From positions 248,001 through 312,000 of the forward strand of contig CALIAU010000011.1 in the NCBI GenBank assembly GCA_938045585.1: a stretch of 64,000 nt of DNA, written 5' to 3'. Within the stretch, counting starts at the first letter, position 1. Each line of letters begins with the position of its first letter. Below the pieces are notes generated by a model. It was given only the letters and a program-made list of their open reading frames with translations. It ran no database searches and was not told the origin of the DNA. Positions 60,636 through 64,000 of this stretch are shown here, one piece after another. A program made the position numbers and the translations under genes. The DNA is from an uncultured Saprospiraceae bacterium. Its GTDB lineage: Bacteria; Bacteroidota; Bacteroidia; Chitinophagales; Saprospiraceae.

Positions 60636-61771
60636 GCTATAATTGATATTTTTTCTTTGACCAAGTTAGCTTTCTCTATTGCATCCTCCAAATTACTTGC
60701 CAGAACTGTAATATGCCCCATCTTTCTGAAGGGTTTGGTTTCTGCTTTTCCATATAAATGTACATGAACACCAGATATAGAGAGGACATCTTCAAAACCT
60801 TTATAAATGGCCGGCCCCGTGTGGTCTTCCGCTCCTAACAGGTTAATCATAACCGCTGGAGTGATATTGTCTGTTGATCCCAATGGCATACCCGTAATTG
60901 CTCTTAAGAGTTGTTCATATTGGGATGTGTGCGCAGATTCAATAGTATGATGTCCACTATTGTGCGCTCGTGGAGCAGCTTCATTAATAAGAATCTCTCC
61001 AGATTTTGAGATAAAAAGTTCAACTGCAAGCAAACCAACCATGTCAAGTTCTTTGATTAAGCTAGTTGCTAATGCTGTTGCTTGTTCTGCTTGTTCTTTA
61101 GTTATACGGGCAGGCGCCGCAAGAAATTCTACTAGATTTGCCTTCGCATTGAATTCCATTTCAACAACTGGGTAAGCAACGATATCTCCTTGGATATTAC
61201 GCGCAACAATTACAGAAATTTCTTTGTGGATGTCGACAAGATCTTCGATTACAGAAGGACCTTCCAATAAATCTCCTAACTGTGTCATAGAAGATATGAC
61301 CTCAACTCCTTTGCCGTCATAGCCACCTTGACGTAATTTTTGGACAAATGGTAAGGTAATATTTCCAGCTAAAATTTCTTCTTTGATTTCTTTGGCTGAA
61401 TCTAGAAGTTGGAATTCAGAACTTGCAAGTCCATGGTCTTTGTAGAATTGTTTTTGCAATCCCTTGTCTTGGATAATTTCAATTACGCGAGCTTGCGGAT
61501 ATACAGTTTTGCCTTCTTTTTCTAAATCTTGAAGTGCTTTTAAATTTACAGATTCTATTTCTATAGTGATCACATCTTTATCCTGTCCGAAACGGTGTAC
61601 ATCTTCATGGATTTTGAAACTGCCAAGTTCTATCTTATCACAAGCGTATGCAGCTGGACATTCGCTACTTGCTTCTAAGCAAGATATATTCAAATTCCAC
61701 TTGGAGCCGGCTTGACACATCATCTTACCTAATTGGCCTCCGCCCAGTATGCCTATTTTTTTATCTAACAA
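60632..61771 (-). CDS. purK: N5-CAIR synthetase PurK
   Basis: This ATP-grasp enzyme of 379 residues makes N5-CAIR from AIR and bicarbonate. It starts (TTG) [17 protein letters not shown] and contains [29 protein letters not shown] and LGAEDHTG. I place the start at TTG 61771, not ATG 61801, because a consensus promoter box (61791-61798) sits inside the first codons of the longer frame. Its transcript would then start near 61784. The extra ten residues are also not family-like. Confidence 0.85.
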   Translation of the reverse strand: MLDKKIGILGGGQLGKMMCQAGSKWNLNISCLEASSECPAAYACDKIELGSFKIHEDVHRFGQDKDVITIEIESVNLKALQDLEKEGKTVYPQARVIEIIQDKGLQKQFYKDHGLASSEFQLLDSAKEIKEEILAGNITLPFVQKLRQGGYDGKGVEVISSMTQLGDLLEGPSVIEDLVDIHKEISVIVARNIQGDIVAYPVVEMEFNAKANLVEFLAAPARITKEQAEQATALATSLIKELDMVGLLAVELFISKSGEILINEAAPRAHNSGHHTIESAHTSQYEQLLRAITGMPLGSTDNITPAVMINLLGAEDHTGPAIYKGFEDVLSISGVHVHLYGKAETKPFRKMGHITVLASNLEDAIEKANLVKEKISIIA

Positions 61772-61790
61772 TGTCTCTCTGTTTGTAAGG

Positions 61791-61798
61791 CAAAAGTA
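61791..61798 (-). promoter_or_regulatory. Promoter -7 box (TACTTTTG) that decides the purK start
   Basis: Minus-strand TACTTTTG overlaps the first codons of the longer purK frame and ends 19 bases before TTG 61771, the spacing seen at two other genes here. Confidence 0.5.
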
Positions 61799-61959
61799 CA
61801 TATATGCCTTGTTATCTTCCCTTCTTTTAGACCATGATTTTCAGGATTAATTAGATTATAAAGATTTTGATTTTTTATAGTTAAGTACTTAGGCTACATT
61901 CATCTGAATATAGTAATCTTCATCCGAAATCGATTTCCATACTCTTTGTCTTTCCAATT

Positions 61960-62095
61960 TTTAGGCGGGCGGCATGATTCTCAAGAGTGGGTGGCGGGGG
62001 CGGCACTCGACGCTAGGCCTTTGAGAACCTCCTTCCGAGGAACGCAGGCAGGTCTTGATCTTTTTCGTTCTTTTTGATCAAGCAAAAAGAACATA
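61960..62095. repeat. GC-rich structured intergenic element C with overlapping hairpins
   Basis: A GC-rich block in the 412-base gap between the purK start and pyrC. Hairpin arms are 61978-61984/62021-62027, then 62054-62060/62076-62082 (perfect 7 bp) and 62067-62076/62083-62092 (perfect 10 bp). The last two share bases, so only one can form at a time. No protein frame is seen. Outside this block and the pyrC promoter, the gap holds nothing recognised. Confidence 0.5.
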
Positions 62096-62170
62096 ACGTA
62101 TTATATGAACAAATCCCTAGATATGGATAAAGAAGCTTGGGTTCATAGGCAAAGCTTAATTTCTAAACTT

Positions 62171-62178
62171 TATATTTG
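62171..62178 (+). promoter_or_regulatory. Promoter -7 box (TATATTTG) for pyrC
   Basis: A full match ending 5 bases before the ATG at 62184, as at the TerB-like gene. It suggests a leaderless or near-leaderless mRNA. Confidence 0.5.
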
Positions 62179-62183
62179 CCCTC

Positions 62184-63518
62184 ATGAGCAATATATGTAT
62201 AAAAAACGGACTAATAATCAACGAGGGAACATCTACAGAGGGAGATATCCTCATTGAGAATGGTCGAATCGCAAAAATAGATACACAATTAGATTCTGGG
62301 AATGCACGTGAAATCGTTGCAGAAGGAAAGTATATAATCCCTGGGATCATAGATGACCAAGTGCATTTTAGAGAACCTGGTCTGACATACAAAGCAGATA
62401 TTGCATCGGAATCACGAGCAGCCATAATGGGTGGTGTAACGACTTTTATGGAAATGCCTAATACCAAACCTTCTTGTTTGACCCAAGAGCTCTTGCAGGA
62501 TAAATATGACATTGCAGAAAAAACAGCATATGCCAACTACTCCTTTTTCATGGGAGCTTCCAATGATAACATTGAAGAGGTATTGAAAACAAACAAGTCC
62601 AATGTTTGTGGTTTGAAAATATTTATGGGTTCTAGCACAGGAAATATGCTTGTGGATAATGAGCAGGTGTTGGAAAATTTATTTTCCAAACATGATTTTC
62701 TTATTGCGACACATTGTGAAGATGAGGCAACGATTAGAAAAAACATGGAATTGTTTAAAGAACGGTATGGTGATAAATTAACTGCAGAGCATCACCCGCA
62801 AATTAGAAACCGAGAGGGATGTTATCTGTCTTCATCCTTAGCAGTAAGACTCGCTAAAAAACATGGGACGCGTTTACATATTCTGCACCTTTCCACAGCA
62901 GATGAACTATCGCTCTTTTCAAATGATGTACCCTTAAAAGATAAGCGCATTACAGCTGAGGCCTGTGTGCATCATATGTATTTTGATGAAACAATGTATC
63001 CAGAGCTAGGAAACAAAATCAAGTGTAATCCAGCTATTAAATCTGTTCAAGATAGAGAAGCAATTTTCGCAGCTGTCTTAGATGACCGCTTAGATATTAT
63101 TGCTACAGATCATGCACCGCATACGATGGAAGAGAAAGCAAAGCCTTACATGAGTGCACCGTCAGGCTTGCCATTGGTACAACATAGTTTAAATATTATG
63201 ATGGACTTTCATCAGCAGGGTAAGATTTCTATGGAACGCGTTATCGAAAAAATGTGCCACGCACCTGCCATCTGTTTCGATATAAAAGAGCGTGGATTTC
63301 TACGAGAGGGCTACCATGCAGATATAGTGCTTGTGGATCCGAATAAGCAATGGTCAGTAGACAAGTCGAATGTAGCTTATAAGTGCGGATGGTCACCCTT
63401 GGAAGGAAAGCAGTTTACAGGCAGTGTGGATAGCACTATTGTTAGCGGGGTAGAGGTGTATAATGGGAAGGAAACCTTACAAGGCTTTGGGAAACGGGTC
63501 TTGTTTGAAAGAGACTAG
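62184..63518 (+). CDS. pyrC: Dihydroorotase
   Basis: This amidohydrolase of 444 residues in pyrimidine synthesis has metal-binding DQVHFRE (58-64), the carboxylated-lysine region LKIFMGSSTG, a His pair in LHILHLS and ATDHAPH with the catalytic Asp. It cyclises carbamoyl-aspartate to dihydroorotate. The class of 440-450 residues (multi-functional/AllB-like) is usual in Bacteroidota. The gene downstream reads in the same direction 14 bases later. Confidence 0.9.
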   Translation: MSNICIKNGLIINEGTSTEGDILIENGRIAKIDTQLDSGNAREIVAEGKYIIPGIIDDQVHFREPGLTYKADIASESRAAIMGGVTTFMEMPNTKPSCLTQELLQDKYDIAEKTAYANYSFFMGASNDNIEEVLKTNKSNVCGLKIFMGSSTGNMLVDNEQVLENLFSKHDFLIATHCEDEATIRKNMELFKERYGDKLTAEHHPQIRNREGCYLSSSLAVRLAKKHGTRLHILHLSTADELSLFSNDVPLKDKRITAEACVHHMYFDETMYPELGNKIKCNPAIKSVQDREAIFAAVLDDRLDIIATDHAPHTMEEKAKPYMSAPSGLPLVQHSLNIMMDFHQQGKISMERVIEKMCHAPAICFDIKERGFLREGYHADIVLVDPNKQWSVDKSNVAYKCGWSPLEGKQFTGSVDSTIVSGVEVYNGKETLQGFGKRVLFERD

Positions 63519-63532
63519 AGATACGAATTCTT

Positions 63533-64000
63533 ATGGATATAGTCATATTAGGAGTTGCTGTTGTTCTTTATTTTGTACTACACAGTGTGTTTGCTGCGAA
63601 CAGAGTAAAGTCAAAACTATATCCATATATTCCCAAACAATACTATCGACTATTTTATAATTTCCAATCTGTGTTTTTGTTGATAGCTATTGCTTACTAT
63701 TATATCGAGATGTCAAGCAGCTACGTTTTTCCTCCTTACAAATTAGTTGGGAGCGTATTAGCTGGAGTAGGTGTCGTATTTATCTTGTTGGCTCTTAAGC
63801 AGTATAATCTTTCAGAATTTTCGGGGACCTACCAACTAAACAATCAGGGAAATGTTCCAAGTACTGGCTTACATACATCGGGATTAAATCGCTATGTTAG
63901 GCATCCCTTATATACAGCTTCTTATATGATTTTTATAGGTGCAGTACTTTTTAGTCCTACACTAAAAGCGATCGTTGTTATAAGTATTGCTTGTCTGTAC
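63533..64000 (+). CDS. NnrU/isoprenylcysteine-methyltransferase-like membrane protein (3' end beyond window)
   Basis: The visible 156 residues start MDIVILGVAVVLYFVLHS and hold about four hydrophobic helices. The motif LHTSGLNRYVRHPLYTASYM (about residues 112-131) is the SAM-binding signature of the phospholipid/isoprenylcysteine methyltransferase superfamily (the RHPxY box). The substrate is unknown. The gene follows pyrC by 14 bases and is cut by the window edge. Confidence 0.75.
   Translation, partial: MDIVILGVAVVLYFVLHSVFAANRVKSKLYPYIPKQYYRLFYNFQSVFLLIAIAYYYIEMSSSYVFPPYKLVGSVLAGVGVVFILLALKQYNLSEFSGTYQLNNQGNVPSTGLHTSGLNRYVRHPLYTASYMIFIGAVLFSPTLKAIVVISIACLY

Noticed and set aside
1-64000. 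Search for insertion sequences, prophage genes, rRNA or CRISPR arrays
   Set aside because: No transposase, integrase, phage structural gene, rRNA or repeat-spacer array was seen. The only mobile-type module is the ParDE pair.

Overview
The window looks like a chromosomal segment of an AT-rich Bacteroidota bacterium, probably near the Saprospiria/Chitinophagia side (inference). The evidence is: several secreted proteins with a C-terminal type IX secretion (T9SS) sorting domain, SprB-type repeats, a PorV-like barrel, futalosine-route menaquinone genes (mqnA, mqnB), a bacillithiol gene (bshB1), few Shine-Dalgarno sites, and repeated matches to the Bacteroidota promoter element TAnnTTTG. I see no transposase, integrase, prophage, rRNA or CRISPR array. 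Most of the window is housekeeping DNA.

Layout. 1-6161 (minus strand) is a compact lipid locus. In transcription order it holds a CDP-alcohol phosphotransferase, a DUF4833-like protein, an AUR1-like PAP2 protein, serine palmitoyltransferase, a GNAT-like putative ceramide synthase, an NAD-dependent putative ceramide reductase, and myo-inositol-phosphate synthase (cut by the window edge). Together these can account for dihydroceramide formation and an inositol-phosphate head group. 6236-9572 holds mqnA, a TerB-like protein, a FabH-like ketoacyl synthase, bshB1 and a small secreted protein. 9574-23874 holds an RNA methyltransferase, an acyl-CoA carboxyltransferase, a two-component system, a DegQ/HtrA protease, dapF, a bifunctional nuclease, a Nudix-type regulator, a secreted C1 peptidase and lepA. 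23969-29552 holds a giant SprB-repeat T9SS protein, ftsY, and the rpmB-rpmG-DUF4295 operon with a clear promoter and terminator. 29553-36351 holds tRNA-Arg, a histidine-box lipid hydroxylase, a T9SS subtilase and a lepB operon. 36571-46038 holds a lipoprotein and a large T9SS protein, mqnB with a PorV-like barrel, and a membrane-anchored nuclease followed by a HerA-like ATPase. 46149-51200 is a glmM / two class-V PLP enzymes / ribD run. 51287-60113 holds a PAP2 phosphatase, a P-domain T9SS protein, an aspartate-type aminotransferase, a one-domain asparaginase, an OmpA/TSP3 porin-like protein, a GT39-like membrane glycosyltransferase and a ParDE pair. 60120-64000 holds purK-purE, pyrC and a partial membrane methyltransferase-like gene.

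The most interesting points are these. The whole ceramide route and the inositol head-group genes sit in one locus, with one component of unknown function. Three genes (TerB-like, lepA, pyrC) have a consensus promoter box only 5-6 bases before the ATG, which suggests leaderless mRNAs. Three GC-rich, highly structured intergenic elements (near 29.8, 54.3 and 62.0 kb) do not code for protein. A nuclease and a HerA-like ATPase are adjacent. Convergent gene ends are extremely tight, with several overlapping.
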